DNA of 64,000 bases, taken from Stramonita haemastoma (taxonomy: Eukaryota; Mollusca; Gastropoda; Neogastropoda; Muricidae). Below the pieces are notes generated by a model that saw nothing but the letters and a program-made list of their open reading frames with translations, was not told where the DNA came from and searched no databases. Location of the stretch: NCBI GenBank assembly GCA_030674155.1, contig CM060325.1, positions 48,938,441-49,002,440 of the forward strand. Direction: 5' to 3'. Position numbers and translations under genes: made by a program. Positions within the stretch are counted from its first letter, which is position 1; every line of letters starts with the position of its first letter. Shown piece after piece: positions 39,660-52,534 of the stretch.

Positions 39660-41100
39660 TCACACACATGCATCTGTTAGCACTTTTAAGTGATTGGGAT
39701 AGTTGTCTTCCAAATGAATTTTGGCATGAGAAGATACTAAATTTATTTGGTCTTTTTTCGCTATATCAATGTAATTGATGGCAAATATTGCTCTGTTGAG
39801 TTCCCAGAATGGAACAGGGGGCAACGCATCCTGTTGTGCTATATTCCCTGTTGGATCTAACCCAGAACTTGTAAAAATGTTTGATGTGTATGTTCTCAAT
39901 GTGATACACACGGGTCATTCTCATATCACTCGCGTTCACTTGCTGAAAGGCGAGGGAACCCCTGGTGCGTGACTTGTGATGTGCAGTTAACCATCAAGCA
40001 TCTGCTCCTGGTGTGTCGGGATGTTCAGGATATTAGGCACAAGCATTTTACAGTGGACTCCCTAAAGATCCTCTTTCAGGATGTTCCACCGGACACCATT
40101 TTTTAACTTCCTGAGTGAATCGGGCTTTTTCCGTCTGATATGAGCAAAAGTGGTATGGTTGTTCTCTAAGGACAAGGTTGTTTTAAGAATCTGGTTTTGG
40201 TTTTATCTCATTTTATGTGTGATCGATGTGGGTTTTCCCACGACGCGGTGGCCATCCTGGGCTGACCCTTATGGTTGACTGGGTGTCGTTACAAGCAAGG
40301 ACAGTCAAGTTGGTTTTATACCCCGTTTTAAACTGTACATAATGGCACACTTTTAATACGAGTTTTAAAATGTGACGAAGTGACAAGCCCCGATATGGCC
40401 TATGTGGTCGGCGGGGCTATAAGCAACATAACTGGATTGGATTGGATGTGGTATGGGATGAAATAGATCTTGTTCCCTTTAGAAAATCAGTATCAGACTT
40501 AAGATTAATCACTGATTCCAAATCGTTTTGAACAGACAAACTTTGCAACAAAAATTTACTACAAGCAACACTCCTATAATCTTCCAGTGGTAAAACTCTC
40601 GACATACTGTATGTTTTTAAACATGAAGCATGGACAGGTAGGCCTAGAGCAAGTTTATATGCCCTCAACTCTATGCTTTGGAGTTTTTTCAAAAGATATT
40701 TTGGGGCTCCAAAAAAGACTTCGTAGGCAAATGTTAATTTCGAATGAATGAGAGATGATGAAAGATGCAACAAGGTAAAAATATCTTGGACCCGTGGCTG
40801 TTTACTGATATTTTTCAAAATGCTTAAGCTTTGTCTTGCTTTAGTTAAAATATATTCAATATATTTATGCCATATTAATTTTGATGTTAGAAAAACTCCA
40901 GGGAATTTAACTACTTGTTTACAGTGTAAAATTCCACCATTTATTTTAAAACTAGGCATTTCCATTGGATTTGCTCCATTATTAAAGAGCATCATATGAA
41001 TCTTATCATTTGATAGTTGTAATCCATTTTCAGTCACATAATTAGCTATAGCATTTAAATTGTTTTGATACAACTTTTTAGCATAATTCAGAAACATTTA
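39660..41100 (-). mobile_element. Non-LTR retrotransposon (I/Jockey-like), split by another LINE
   Basis: 41097-40450 on the minus strand is one open frame matching the RT C-terminal region: YVTENGLQLSNDKIHMMLFN, HKYIEYILTKARQSLSILKN, LIHSKLTFAYEVFFGAPKY. It resumes at about 39880-39660 with the linker to an RNase H domain (DPTGNIAQQDALPPVPF, NHLKVLTDACV resembling IYTDGS). Between the two parts is a plus-strand LINE 3' end. Confidence 0.8.
39885..40450 (+). mobile_element. LINE 3' end inserted in the opposite-strand LINE
   Basis: The plus strand reads GHSHITRVHLLKGEGTP, then after a shift VTCDVQLTIKHLLLVCRDVQ: the C-x2-C...H...C tail found after RNase H in I-type LINEs. A 3' UTR and an ATTGGATTGG tail follow at about 40434-40446. 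Confidence 0.75.
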
Positions 41101-41104
41101 CATT

Positions 41105-42824
41105 TTTTGTTGAAATTACTGTTTCTGTTAGGAATTGCTAGAACTGCATTTTCCTTTTCGCTTTTAGTATTTCAGTTGGCTAGTAACATACAATATTGAT
41201 TCTTATCATTTATGAGTAGGCACTATTGATCCTCTAAATTCCTTTTCCATGCATTACCATCTAACCCTCCATCCTGACACTCACAACCTTCCCCTCTGTC
41301 TCTGTCTGTCTGTTGTTCTCATTCCCATCTAAAATTCAATTTGTGAAAAGACGTTAAAGAATTTGAACACACATGCATTGCATGCACAATGTACACATAA
41401 CACATGTTAACTTAAAGCCTTGACTTGTATGCTATTAACCAGTTCAGCATGAGGTAATTAATAAGAATATATTCATAATTGGTAATCAAGAAACTATGAT
41501 ACTACTGAATATACAGATTTAAAAAAAATGCTCATACATGTGATCTTTGCACAACATGCTTTTTGTCAAGAGGATTGTGAGATATTATTCAAATCATTAT
41601 CTATTTTGTTTGCTGTTACCATTATATGTAATCTTTGCACATGTTTTTGTGAGGAGGGTTGCAAGGTATCTTTTTTTTTTTTTTTGCCATTACTGTTGGC
41701 AGCTAATGTAAGAAAGTGTGAATACTGTTGAAAGTTCTTGGCAGACATGAATTTATTTAACTGTTGATATTAAAGTAATTATTGTCTTATTGATTATTTG
41801 TAAAAGATGCTTTTCATTGAGTATAGAATTTATGACACTGCCACTCCTCCTAAACATGAATTATATCTTGCATTCTTCAAGACATACCATGTAGATCATT
41901 CCAAAAACAGACTGGGGTGGGAGGGGGGAAGATTTTTTTTTTTTTATTCTTAGAAGATTATGCAGACCTGCCAGTGCCTTAATTCCCATAGTGTATGTAC
42001 CCATGCAGAATATCAAATATGCATGTTTAAGATCCCGTAATTCATGTTAGCATTTGTTGGGTTACAGAAACATGAACATACCCTGCATACATCCCTGAAG
42101 TCGGAATGCAGAACGTACGTGGTGGGCAAAACAGATGCACATAGCACAATCTCACCATTAGTGAACGTTGGAGCTCTAGCCAAGGAATGAAAACAAAGGA
42201 GATCAAACAAGATTTATTTCTCTAATTTTATTCTTTTATATCGAGGATAATGGTAAAATAAAGACAAAATAAGCAAGATAGTGTTTGCTGAGACTGAGCC
42301 TATCTTCAAAGAGCATCAAGAGCGGCTATGTTTAAGTGTCAAAGAGGAAAACCATGCTTTGGTGTAAAAACATCAAACAGGATGGACTAGGAAGATGGTC
42401 ATCATACTTGTAAATTATTATGTAAACGGTTGCATGCGCGTGACTAATTTGAATGAAAGCGCTTTGGTTTGTGTACTCTACAAGATTCAGTGCTCTGTAA
42501 ATCCATATATTATTTTTATTATTATTATACTGAAAAAGCAAGATATTGCTGATTACAGAATATTTAAGAAGTAAGACAAAAGTGTTGGTGTAAAAGAACA
42601 CATAAAGGAAGCCGCAAGGTCTGTGATAATCGTATGTAATTTCCTGTTTATTGTGAATGAGAGAAGAAGTTGAAGAAGAAGAAGATTCCTGTTTTATATC
42701 TGATCTGTTTTACTACGTAACTGTGTTAATATGGTTCCTAGTGTATCAACACTTACTTATGGTTTTCTTTATGTATGCCTTCTGACTAATTTATTATTTT
42801 TCTGTTGTAATTGTGTGTGTGTGT

Positions 42825-42858
<34 letters not shown>

Positions 42859-43055
42859 AGCCAGCATGTATAAAACAAATTGAATTTACAGAGAAAAATT
42901 GTGTTTTTTTGTTTATCAGATGTTTATATTCATGTCCTTTAATACAATTTCAGTGCACAAATCCCAAAGCATGTTAGGCCTACTTAGTACAATACGGAGG
43001 CCTGGTATTTTGAGTGGAGAGCGTATTTGATGCTTACTCCAAGAGTCAGGGCTTT
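41105..43055. other. No gene seen; one SINE D
   Basis: A 5'-truncated family D copy lies at 41955-42195 (atgcagacctgccagtgcc ... ggagctctagccaaggaatg). A tail-like block at 42440-42530 (aagattcagtgctctgtaaa) precedes a short (ATT)n, and a (GT)n lies at 42811-42860. Confidence 0.55.
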
Positions 43056-43059
43056 CTTC

Positions 43060-43740
43060 TTCTTTGTTGAAGGCTCAGACAGCAATTATTGTCTGTCATA
43101 TGAGTGAAAATGCATTGTGCTGCCATTAAGTGCCTAACAAGTCAGGCCCAGCTCATCAGACTTGGGCATGGGAGAGAATTGTTTTACCTTTTAAGTCTTT
43201 CTGGAAAGAAGGCAGGAGAATGGACCAAGAAGTCAAGATTTGATTTGATTTATTCTTTAAAATCGAAGATAATGGAATAAGCACTCATGTGCTTTTTTAC
43301 ATCCAGTCCCCGTGTGTATGCAGTTTTGTAAATGTCATCTGTTCCCACATGCACACAGATGGCCTACTCTTACGAAAAGCGGAACAGGTTTTAACGAGCT
43401 CGCAAGATGTTCTGCGTGCGTCCGCAACACGGGGCCTCTGGTTTAAAGTCTCATCCGAAGGACTTTGGGGAGAGTGGAGTCAGCACTGATGTTAACTCCA
43501 GGAGAAAAATCTCCTCAACCAGAATCAAACCCGGGTCGTCAAATTGCCAGCGCAATGTTCTGACCACTAGGCTATCCGTCCCCCAAGACAATAGATATGA
43601 AGGAGGTGACATGAAGAAAAGGACCAAGGCAGAAACAAAGAGAGTGATAGAAAAGGTGGAATTCCTAGTACAGAATTTCCAGAACACGAGATGCTATTGA
43701 TACTGACAGACCCCTGGCATCCCCACAGGGGGAATCAGGG
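43060..43740 (+). mobile_element. Family C repeat interrupted by a minus-strand SINE B
   Basis: Family C runs from 43060 to about 43235 (ctaacaagtcaggcccagc ... gagaatggaccaagaa) and resumes at about 43585 (agaaacaaagagagtgatag ... tgacagacccctggcatcc). The intervening 43236-43584 is a near-full family B copy on the minus strand. Confidence 0.87.
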
Positions 43741-43949
43741 CTGTGAATCCCACTGGCTGTTGCCAAGTCTGAGGACACTTTTTCTTTGGAGCCTACATTT
43801 ATATGCAGACTTAAGCTCAGTTCTCTTCCAAGGGGTGGGGTAGCTGAGTGGGTAGAGCTTTGCTCTTGTGATCTGATGACAGCCAGAGGTTGAGCCACCA
43901 TGGGGGGCGACTGCTCAGGGGATTTTACAACATGGCCTGTGTACATGTG

Positions 43950-44222
43950 TTTTGGTAAATTTTGTTATTTGTTACCAACACTTAACAGCCCATTCTTCCG
44001 AAAAGCAAAACAGGTTTTAATTATATATGTATGTGAAAAACTGCATTTAATGATATACAACAATGTACAACATAATAAAACTGAATAAAAATGGTTAAAA
44101 AAACCAAAACAAAACAGGTTTTAATGTGTGTGCAGAATGTGATACATGCATTCCTATATGGGATATATATCGGTTTATAGTCTCATTCGAGAACTTTCAG
44201 GGAAGTGGAGTTGGTAATGATT
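43950..44222 (-). mobile_element. SINE family B, heavily decayed
   Basis: Retains attcttccgaaaagcaaaac, aacaggttttaatgtgtgtg and gtttatagtctcattcgag. Confidence 0.55.
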
Positions 44223-44224
44223 TT

Positions 44225-44690
44225 AAAATATTCTTTTACATCGTGGATAATTGAATAAGCACTCGTGTGCTTTTTTTTTCATCCAGCCCCATGTGTATGC
44301 AGTTTTTGTAAATCGTCTCATCTGTTCCCACCGGCACATGGTGGCCTAATCTTACGAAAAGTGGAACAGGATTTAACCTGTGCGCAAGATGTTCTGCGTG
44401 CGTTCGCACACGGGGCCTCGGTTTATAGTCTCATCCGAATGACTCTGACATTCAGTTCAATTTTTCGTCAAACTTGGGAAGAAAGGGCGAGGCTGGGTAC
44501 GAACCCAGAAACGCACGGTTTACGTATTGGCAGGCAAACGTCTTAACCACCCTGCCACCTTCCTTTCCTTTGTTAACTCCAGGGGCAAAACCTCTCCAAT
44601 GGGCGTTCAGGGTGGCTCAATCCAAGGCTGTCTGTCAGATCATGAATGCCACACTCTTTAACTACTAGGTTGTCCCACCTCCGATGGTAA
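44225..44690 (-). mobile_element. SINE family B split by another tRNA-like insertion
   Basis: Family B 3' and middle parts at 44225-44450 (tcatccgaatgactctgac). Its 5' part resumes at about 44573 (gttaactccaggggcaaaac). The gap, about 44452-44572, reads on the minus strand as a tRNA-like unit (agggtggttaagacg ... tgggttcgtaccc). Confidence 0.65.
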
Positions 44691-44880
44691 CTGAAATCTA
44701 ATGTTGCAAGAATCAAAATATATTGCAGTATTATTATTATTTGTTGTTTTATATAGTAGATTATTGTAGTAATTACAAACTTAAAATTTTTTTTTTTTTT
44801 TTAATGTTAATGTTGCTCACCCTTTCTCAGTTTACAAAACTGGATGTGAGGAATAAATATTGGTTTTTAGTTTCTTTATC

Positions 44881-44884
<4 letters not shown>

Positions 44885-44925
<41 letters not shown>

Positions 44926-45045
44926 TGTGGTGTGCGCAGCCTGCGTGCATGCGCATGTTGAGTAAAATTTTATGATTTTTTGATATTAAAAAAAAAAACT
45001 ATTAAAAAAATCAGTCACTGTGTGTGTGTGTGTGTGTGTGGTGGT
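44885..45045. repeat. Two (GT)n microsatellites
   Basis: GT runs at 44885-44924 and 45020-45042. Confidence 0.85.
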
Positions 45046-45339
45046 GTGCGCATATCACACATGAGCGCTTTCCAATAATTCAAAACACAGTTAAACCCAT
45101 GTGCAGGTTATGTGATCTTGCATAGATTGCTTGCGAGAGTGTGTGATATGAATTTGAGCTGGGCCATACCAATTCTAGCCTTGATGTCTTGCAAACAGGA
45201 GCCATTCTTCCCTTTCACAGAATCTAAATATTTGAAATTTTTAAAGTGTTCTAGACCTGTCCCGCTGGTTTCTATATTCTGATATTCAATGTACCATCTG
45301 GAAATAAGAATGAGAATGTAACTTTGACCTTGCCAGACA

Positions 45340-45410
45340 CATCACTCAATACACACCACTCAATACACACCACTCAATACACACCACTCAATACACACAG
45401 ATGCACACAC
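45340..45410. repeat. Short tandem repeat, unit ~16 bp
   Basis: Four copies of cactcaatacacaccact-like units. Confidence 0.8.
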
Positions 45411-45591
45411 ACATTACTCCACTCCTCATATCCTTTCTTCTTACACAGTCAAACTCTGAATCATGAGCATCATCATTTCACAACAGTTTCTTTCTTTTAT
45501 TGGACACTTACCAGAATGATCAAGCATTTATAAGTGATTCGATTTCTGAACAAATGGTTTTGTTGGACAAGCATGGGTGCAACTCCTAAAA

Positions 45592-45640
<49 letters not shown>

Positions 45641-45779
45641 AAGGAGAAGAGGAAGAAGAAAAAACCCTAAACCAAACCAATAAAAAAACCAGTCTGTCTA
45701 CACCTAGAAGGCAGGGAGGGATGTGGGGGCTATCAAGGCCTATGGATATCTGCAAGGCAGTGGTCTGTTTTTTTTTCCC

Positions 45780-46152
45780 CTGTTCCTCAGCTACAGCTCT
45801 GAAGACTGATTATCAATGTTGAGATTTAGCATGTATATAAAAATGCGACCATTTCTGCCCACCATCAAGGTAGCCACATTCCAACTTCAGGGATGCATGC
45901 TGGGTATGTTTATGTTTCCATAACCCATGGAACGCTGACATGATATACAGTATCTTTAATGTGCATCGTCTTATATATATATACACTAAGGGAATTAAGG
46001 AACTGGCAGGTCTGCACTTGAAGTTGACCTTGGAGGTCATAAAAATCCCCATCCTCAATTCATCAGACACCACCATTGAGATTTGAACCACAATTTCATA
46101 GACTCATGGGATTGAAGTCAAACAGTCTTAACCCCTTGGCTATAGCGTCTTT
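45780..46152 (-). mobile_element. SINE family D, full length
   Basis: The minus strand has the tRNA-like head ccaaggggttaagactg, a B-box-like segment (ggttcaaatctc), the gcagacctgccagttcctta block and the gttccaaagg-type end. Colinear with 35838-36176. Confidence 0.85.
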
Positions 46153-46164
46153 CATGAGCGAGAT

Positions 46165-46325
46165 GAACGTTTTTGATCAGGTATGTTTGCACACGGGACC
46201 TCAGCTTACAGACTGATCTTCAGTCTTTCAGGGTCATGGAGTCAGTGCTGGTATTAAATCCAGGAGAAAAATATCCCCTGCAAAGGATTTTACAGCCAAG
46301 ACATACATGCAGGGCCTCGACTACC
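46165..46325 (-). mobile_element. SINE family B fragment
   Basis: Has cacacgggacctcagcttac and gagtcagtgctggtattaaa. Confidence 0.6.
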
Positions 46326-46329
46326 ACTA

Positions 46330-48865
46330 CTTCAAGAGTTCAATGCCTCAATCCCTGGGCTGTAACCCCACCCCATCTCCTGGTACAAAGAGAAAGAAAT
46401 CAATAATAACATAACTACTAGACTATCCCACCCCTCTTCTGGTACATGGATAAAAAAAAACAACCCAACAACAACCACCATACATTGCAAGAGGAATCGA
46501 AGGATTAAAAAAAAAAAGCAAATTCAAGCTAATTAGGGCTTTCATTTATAGCTTTACAAATCTTCTTCAGACCAGTTTTTCCCCAGCTGAATCTTGCAAA
46601 TCATTTTCTACCTGTATATAATTCTTCTCTGGAACCTTTTTCTGCAGAACAGAACGAGAAAAAAAAATACATAAGGGGTTAACCTAAATGTGAAGGTTCC
46701 ATATTTTCAGTGACAAATAAGTGAAGTGAAAAAAAAAGAAGACAGAAAGAATGCACCCTCAGGTAAGCCAAGTCTTTCACATTTTTTATATACACTCAAC
46801 ACTTCACCAGACTAGAGCTGAAATGCATCATCATGAAACAAATGGTACAGTTTTACGTCCCATGGCGGCCTTTCATTTATATTCATCATATTCATCAATG
46901 CACACAAGCACATAATGATATATGCTCCCATACATGCACACACATGCGCATACATATATATATACATATATAGACACACACACTCTTATACAAAGGCATC
47001 CCTGTACATGTATACACGTACACACAAACCAACAGGGATTGACATTTAAATATGACAGTTAAAACGGGTTGCAATGATGACCAGTCACAATATCAATATC
47101 AGACAATTTCATGCTATAGTTGGGTGACATCACCCACCATCACATCAATCAACAAAATGTCAATATCTTCAATAAAACTGTCGCATGTTTTCTTTTTCGT
47201 CCCAGAAAGCCACGGTTTTCTTAAAAAAAACAACAAAAACAAAATTAAACCACAGAGATTCATATATCAATTTTGTGACTCTCCATGACATAATGAGTCA
47301 TGTATCACCGGAACCACTTTTCTGCTAGGGGTGATTTTAGGCAGGTGGAGGTCAGGTTGTCAGTTTTGAGAATTTGATTGATGATAAAACTATAAGTATA
47401 AGCTTTCTTCTCCTTTGCACAGAAGTATTAAGGAGCTATTTCATTCACGTTTGCATGCATTTAAAAAAGCCCAACTTTTCATCCTGACCACCTTTCACAA
47501 TGCAAAATTCGTCAATCTCTGATTTCATTTTTTCATGGAGTCTAGCATTTCAATGTGTAATAACTTTTCATACCTGTAATTGTCCGACTTCCAATCTGGT
47601 TTTTACTTTTGTATTGGATTGAAAAGCCTTTTATTCAACAGCAAATTAAATAACCTGTTAAGAATTAAAAATCAACCTCAGGTGCGATGCATCTCATTAT
47701 CATGTGGTGGAGAGTCACATTATAATGAATCTGGAGTAAATCAAGGGGCATCACTTGGCCACAGACAAAATAATTCCATTTTATCATAGAGCTTTTGAAT
47801 CAATCAGCGAAGCGGTCAGTTTACCTTTTATCCTTACACTACACAATCCTCGAATGGGGTGCAATTAGCTCTTCTTGACGTGTATAAAAAAATATCTCCA
47901 CTTAAAAATCATTCTTCTTCTCAATTAAATGTCCATTCACCACAAGATGATTTAGACATCTGTACCTCTACATTAAGATTCTTGTGGCAACGTGCTCTCC
48001 CCAAGGAGAGAAGCTTGGATTTGCACGCAGAAAAATCTGCTGTGACTTAAAGTGGTACAGAAAAAAAGGGTGGATAAAAATTCCATGCTAAAAATGTCCT
48101 CTTTTCTATCACTCCCTCCCCACTATCTCTTCTTCTTTGCCTTTCCAATCTCACCTTTTCTCTTCCCCTTCATTCCTCATTTTTCAAACCAGTCTTTAGT
48201 AAAGGTAGTTTCAACCCCCCCCCCCCAATAAATTGATTTATCTCTTTCATGTTCAAATTGACTCGAGTACAGTGGTATTCTTGAAAATGACAAGAAGTAA
48301 ACAAAACATACACAAGAAGAAGTGAGAGGGAAAAAAGTTTTTGAACCTAAAGAACCAATTTTCAGTAGTTTTTCGAACTATTATCAGTAGTTTTCAGGTC
48401 GCCTTTTTTGTGTTTTTTTTGTTGTTGTTACACCCTGTTTACAGAACGTATCTCCCTGTTTTTTATTTCTAGAAAATGCACGTGCACATACACACACACA
48501 TATCATATGCACACACACATATCACACACACAGTATTCATGATTGAAATGGCAATCATTAAGAAACTACCTTGGAAAAAATTAAGAAAGTGAATCAATAT
48601 TTGACCTTCACACATATGCATAGGCCTGCAAATGAGTAACAACAATTTATCTCTTTCTCTTTCTCTCAAACACACACACATTAAAAAGGTATCTACGATT
48701 GATGTGTTTTTTTTTCTGTTTTACCTCTGTTGAAATACATGTAAATGTTCTTTATGAATACTGGGATACACTTAAAAGCACAACCATTGTACTCAATTAA
48801 TTTAGGTCCACTATCTTTGAAAAAAACAATGTTCGCTGAAAAAAAGCAGCTTCTTTGAGCACATA

Positions 48866-48944
<79 letters not shown>

Positions 48945-49431
48945 TTACTGTTTCTTTCATATATATAATACTTTGTGTGGATTCAAAATCAGCATTGTAT
49001 GCCTTAAAGTCTATAACTTATACATAATCTACTAAACTTATACTAGAGGTCAAATACATCATAAATTTTCTACTTTTAAGAGGAATTCATGTTTCCTTTT
49101 GCTGGATTCCTTCACATATAGGACTTTTTTTCCAATGAGTGGGCTGACAAGGTTGCGAAAAAAGGTGCATGTGATGAAAATGGGTCTATAGTACTGCATG
49201 TCCCTCTATTCATTGCACACACGCACGCATGCACGCACGCACGCACTCACACACACAGATTAGATCTCCCTCTCTCTCCCTCACCTATCCAGTCTCCTAT
49301 CGTACGATCGTCTGGTATCACTTAAAGTGGAAAGACGTTAAAATTGAAGACTTACTTGAAAACTTACACACACACACACACACACACAATTGCATGCAGA
49401 CACATATATCCATGCACACATGCATGCATGC

Positions 49432-49482
<51 letters not shown>

Positions 49483-49750
49483 TAAAGAGCCGTTGCTGGA
49501 TGCAAGCTCTCTTCACTATGAATGTACAGGTCATACATTGTCAATGCAGGCAAAGTGATAACACAGACTTGAAAAACACTGTCAATCCCTTTTCCTCCTA
49601 TCAATAAATATTCAAAAACTGAAGCAAGAATCTTTGGACTGAGTCTGCCATAAGCTGCAAACACCAAAGTAAAGTCAACTGAACTGACGACATCGGCTGT
49701 GCAAATGCAAAGTGCCGGCATTAAGAATTAAAAGCAGACCTCAGGTGCAA
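46330..49750. other. No gene seen; microsatellites and one SINE E fragment
   Basis: 47900-48065 is a family E fragment (gtgctctccccaaggagag, gcagaaaaatctgctgtgac). (CA)n blocks lie at 48877-48943 and 49369-49388 and (GA)n at 49436-49478. The rest is AT-rich with no exon-like frame. Confidence 0.5.
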
Positions 49751-49754
49751 TGTG

Positions 49755-49975
49755 TCTACAGGGAGTTCACATCAGTGCTGACTCCACTCCCCCAAAAGTC
49801 CTTCGGAAGAGACTATAAACTGAAGAAAACTTGCTCCGCTTTTTGGAAGAGTAGGCCATTGTGTGCTGGTGAGAACGGATGACAAAATTGACAAAACTGC
49901 ATGCACATGTGGACTGGATGTAGTAAAAAAGCACAAGAGTGCTTACTCCATTATCCTGAATAAAAGAAAATAATA
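49755..49975 (+). mobile_element. SINE family B, head truncated
   Basis: Has gtgctgactccactccccc, gccattgtgtgctggtgaga and caaaactgcatgcacatgtg, with the usual tail. Confidence 0.8.
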
Positions 49976-49979
49976 ATAT

Positions 49980-51100
49980 CAATAATAAATATTGGGTACA
50001 TTTCAGCACGTGTACTGCAGGAAATCTGTGCTGTAATCTCCTTAAATAAAGAACAGGTCTGGCTACTGGCCTCTTTGTTTTTCCATTCTCAAGCCTGACT
50101 GCTACACTGACTGCCTTTCTGCATGTGCATGAGCACAAAAGAAACGATTCACATTACAGCGCAGCTGTGCCAGAATTGAAAATCTTGCAGATAATGATGG
50201 TAGCGCAGCCAGTAGAAATGCTGTGTATAATTTTTGATGTAGCAAAAACCATAAGAATTTTGACTTGTGATCACAGTTAAACCTCATTTTCTGTTAAAAA
50301 AACCCCCCCAACAAAAACACTACACAAAAATTGCAGGAGTAGGCACTCTGACCGCCCCCACCCCCCCCCCCCCCCAAACAAATTGAGTTCAATTCAATTC
50401 TTTTTTTTGACCCTTAACAACCTCTCCCCCTTCTCCTCCCCCCCCCCTCCCCCCTCAATCTATTATGTGTTATCTGTGCTGTTTAATTCTGGTGACTATG
50501 TGGTGAGACTACACAACAATGAGGCCATGATTCATCCATTCTGCAGTGTTAACTAATATATAATATATATATATATCCTTTCTTTCCTGCATGTTTTCCT
50601 TTCAAAGTTTCTGTTTGGTCCTCATTAACATCTTTCACTTCATCACGTGAATGAAGCACAATGACCAACAACTGACAAACAACCAAGATCTGAGTTTAAC
50701 AGTTAAAACATAATGTCATGAAGCACAGGCATGACCAGTGACAATGTTTCACACGCAGACTTGCCAGTGACAATGTGTGACAATCACAAACACTGATGAG
50801 GTTGGTCACTGCATTTCACTGTTCAACTGACTTTTGTTTCGCAGCCATAAAAACAGCCCTAGTGGACAGCTCGGCAATAAGCACGATCCATAATTAATCA
50901 TCAATGTACACAAAACACAAATCCATCGCTTCAACAGTGCTCCAGCTTTTTAAAAAAAGTCCCGTGCCAAACAAAGTGGCTATCACATGCTAATTCTATT
51001 CACAGTAGTCGTCGTGTGTGTTTTTTCTTTTGTAGTTAAAATAGTGGACAAAGTTGAGCAGTTGGTGTAGTAGCAATAAAAAAAACAACCGGATTTCTAG
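49980..51100. other. Region below the KLHL stop, probably its 3' UTR in part
   Basis: Poly-C tracts at about 50358-50376 and 50438-50455. No gene and no array adjoining the stop codon, unlike the other three genes. Confidence 0.4.
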
Positions 51101-51101
51101 C

Positions 51102-52106
51102 TCAGACGTACTGGGGCAACGTCAGGATGCAGCACGCCCGACCGTAGATCCGGGTGGGGAACTTCTCCACCAAGCGCATCTCGTCCTTCACGGGGTCAAA
51201 GGTCTGCAAGAGGTCCGAGTAGTAGTGCTCGCCGTTGATGCCGCCCACGATGTAGACGCGGTCCTCCAGCACGCTGGCGCCGGCCTCGCGGATGTTGCAG
51301 GTGCTCTGGCACACTGTCCACTGGTTGGCTGTGGGGCAGTAGCACTCGATGGCGATGATGGGCACGGGGAAGCCGTAGCTGTCCTCGATGTTGCCGCCGA
51401 TGACGTACAGTTTCTCCTTCACCGCCACCATCACGTGGTTGCAGCGCCCGTTGAGCATGGAGGCCCGGTCCTCCCACACGTCCCCCTCGGGCGTGTAGCA
51501 CACCACGTTGTTGCTGCAGCCCGAGAAGCGCTGGCCCCCGGAGATGTAGATCTTGCCCAGGCACACGGCGCCGGCGTGGCCGTAGCAGGAGTTGGAGATG
51601 GAGGCGCGCATCTCCCAGTCGTTGCGGGCGATGGTGAAGCACTCCACCGTGCACATCACCATGTTCTCGTCCTGACCCCCCACCGCGTACAGCTTGCCCT
51701 CCAGCGCCACCACCACAAAGTCCTTGCGCGCCTCCGTCATGGAGGTCAGCTCATACCACGAGTCGAAGCGCGGGTCGTAGCGGAAGCAGCGGGCGGTGGC
51801 GATCTCGTTGTTCTCCGTGCTGTCGTACTTGCCCCCGCAGGCGTACATGAAGTTGTCCACCACCACGATGCTGGGGTTGTACAGCGGGATGGTGGCGTCC
51901 CGCAGGAACCCCATGCGCTGCGTGCGGAAGGTGTATGACTCGATGTTCTGGGCGTGGCACATCACCAGTGACTTCATGTCCGAGCGCACCTGCGTGCGTT
52001 CGCTCTGCAGCAGGGGCTGCTTGCTGACCACGATGTGGTAGTCCTTGGCTTCCGTCAGCAGCGCTGCGCACTCCGCGATGTCGCGCATCTCCGCCACGCG
52101 GCTCAC
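51102..52106 (-). CDS. KLHL exon E: BACK end and kelch propeller
   Basis: The acceptor is tgtgtacacag after a (GT)-rich tract. 334 codons without a break, stop at 51102. Five GG-containing blades, each with downstream W/Y residues (e.g. [26 protein letters not shown]). The exon is markedly GC-rich, with G/C at most third positions, against AT-rich surroundings. Confidence 0.93.
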   Translation of the reverse strand: MSRVAEMRDIAECAALLTEAKDYHIVVSKQPLLQSERTQVRSDMKSLVMCHAQNIESYTFRTQRMGFLRDATIPLYNPSIVVVDNFMYACGGKYDSTENNEIATARCFRYDPRFDSWYELTSMTEARKDFVVVALEGKLYAVGGQDENMVMCTVECFTIARNDWEMRASISNSCYGHAGAVCLGKIYISGGQRFSGCSNNVVCYTPEGDVWEDRASMLNGRCNHVMVAVKEKLYVIGGNIEDSYGFPVPIIAIECYCPTANQWTVCQSTCNIREAGASVLEDRVYIVGGINGEHYYSDLLQTFDPVKDEMRLVEKFPTRIYGRACCILTLPQYV

Positions 52107-52380
52107 CTGTGTACACACATACACACACACACACCATTTTTTTTTTGTTTTTTGGATCACATCTTGTCAACATTCCCCCCATTCCCTCCTCCCCATTGCT
52201 ATATTAAAGGTTTGAGGTTCACCAACGGTCAGATTTTGTCTATGCGACCGTTTTTGACCACCATGGTGGTAGTTGTATTCCAACTTTGGGGATATCTGCT
52301 GGGTGTGTTTTGTGTTTTCGTAACCCACTGAACACCGAGATGATTTAAGGGATCTTTAATATGCATATAAGATCTTCTGC

Positions 52381-52433
<53 letters not shown>

Positions 52434-52463
52434 CATATATAATATATATAAAAGGCATGTATG

Positions 52464-52534
<71 letters not shown>

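Noticed and set aside
51054..51938. Long plus-strand open frame (about 294 codons) across the kelch exon
   Set aside because: It is the antisense of the GC-rich KLHL exon, has no splice or family support, and its composition (Val/Ala/His-rich) is typical of an antisense shadow.
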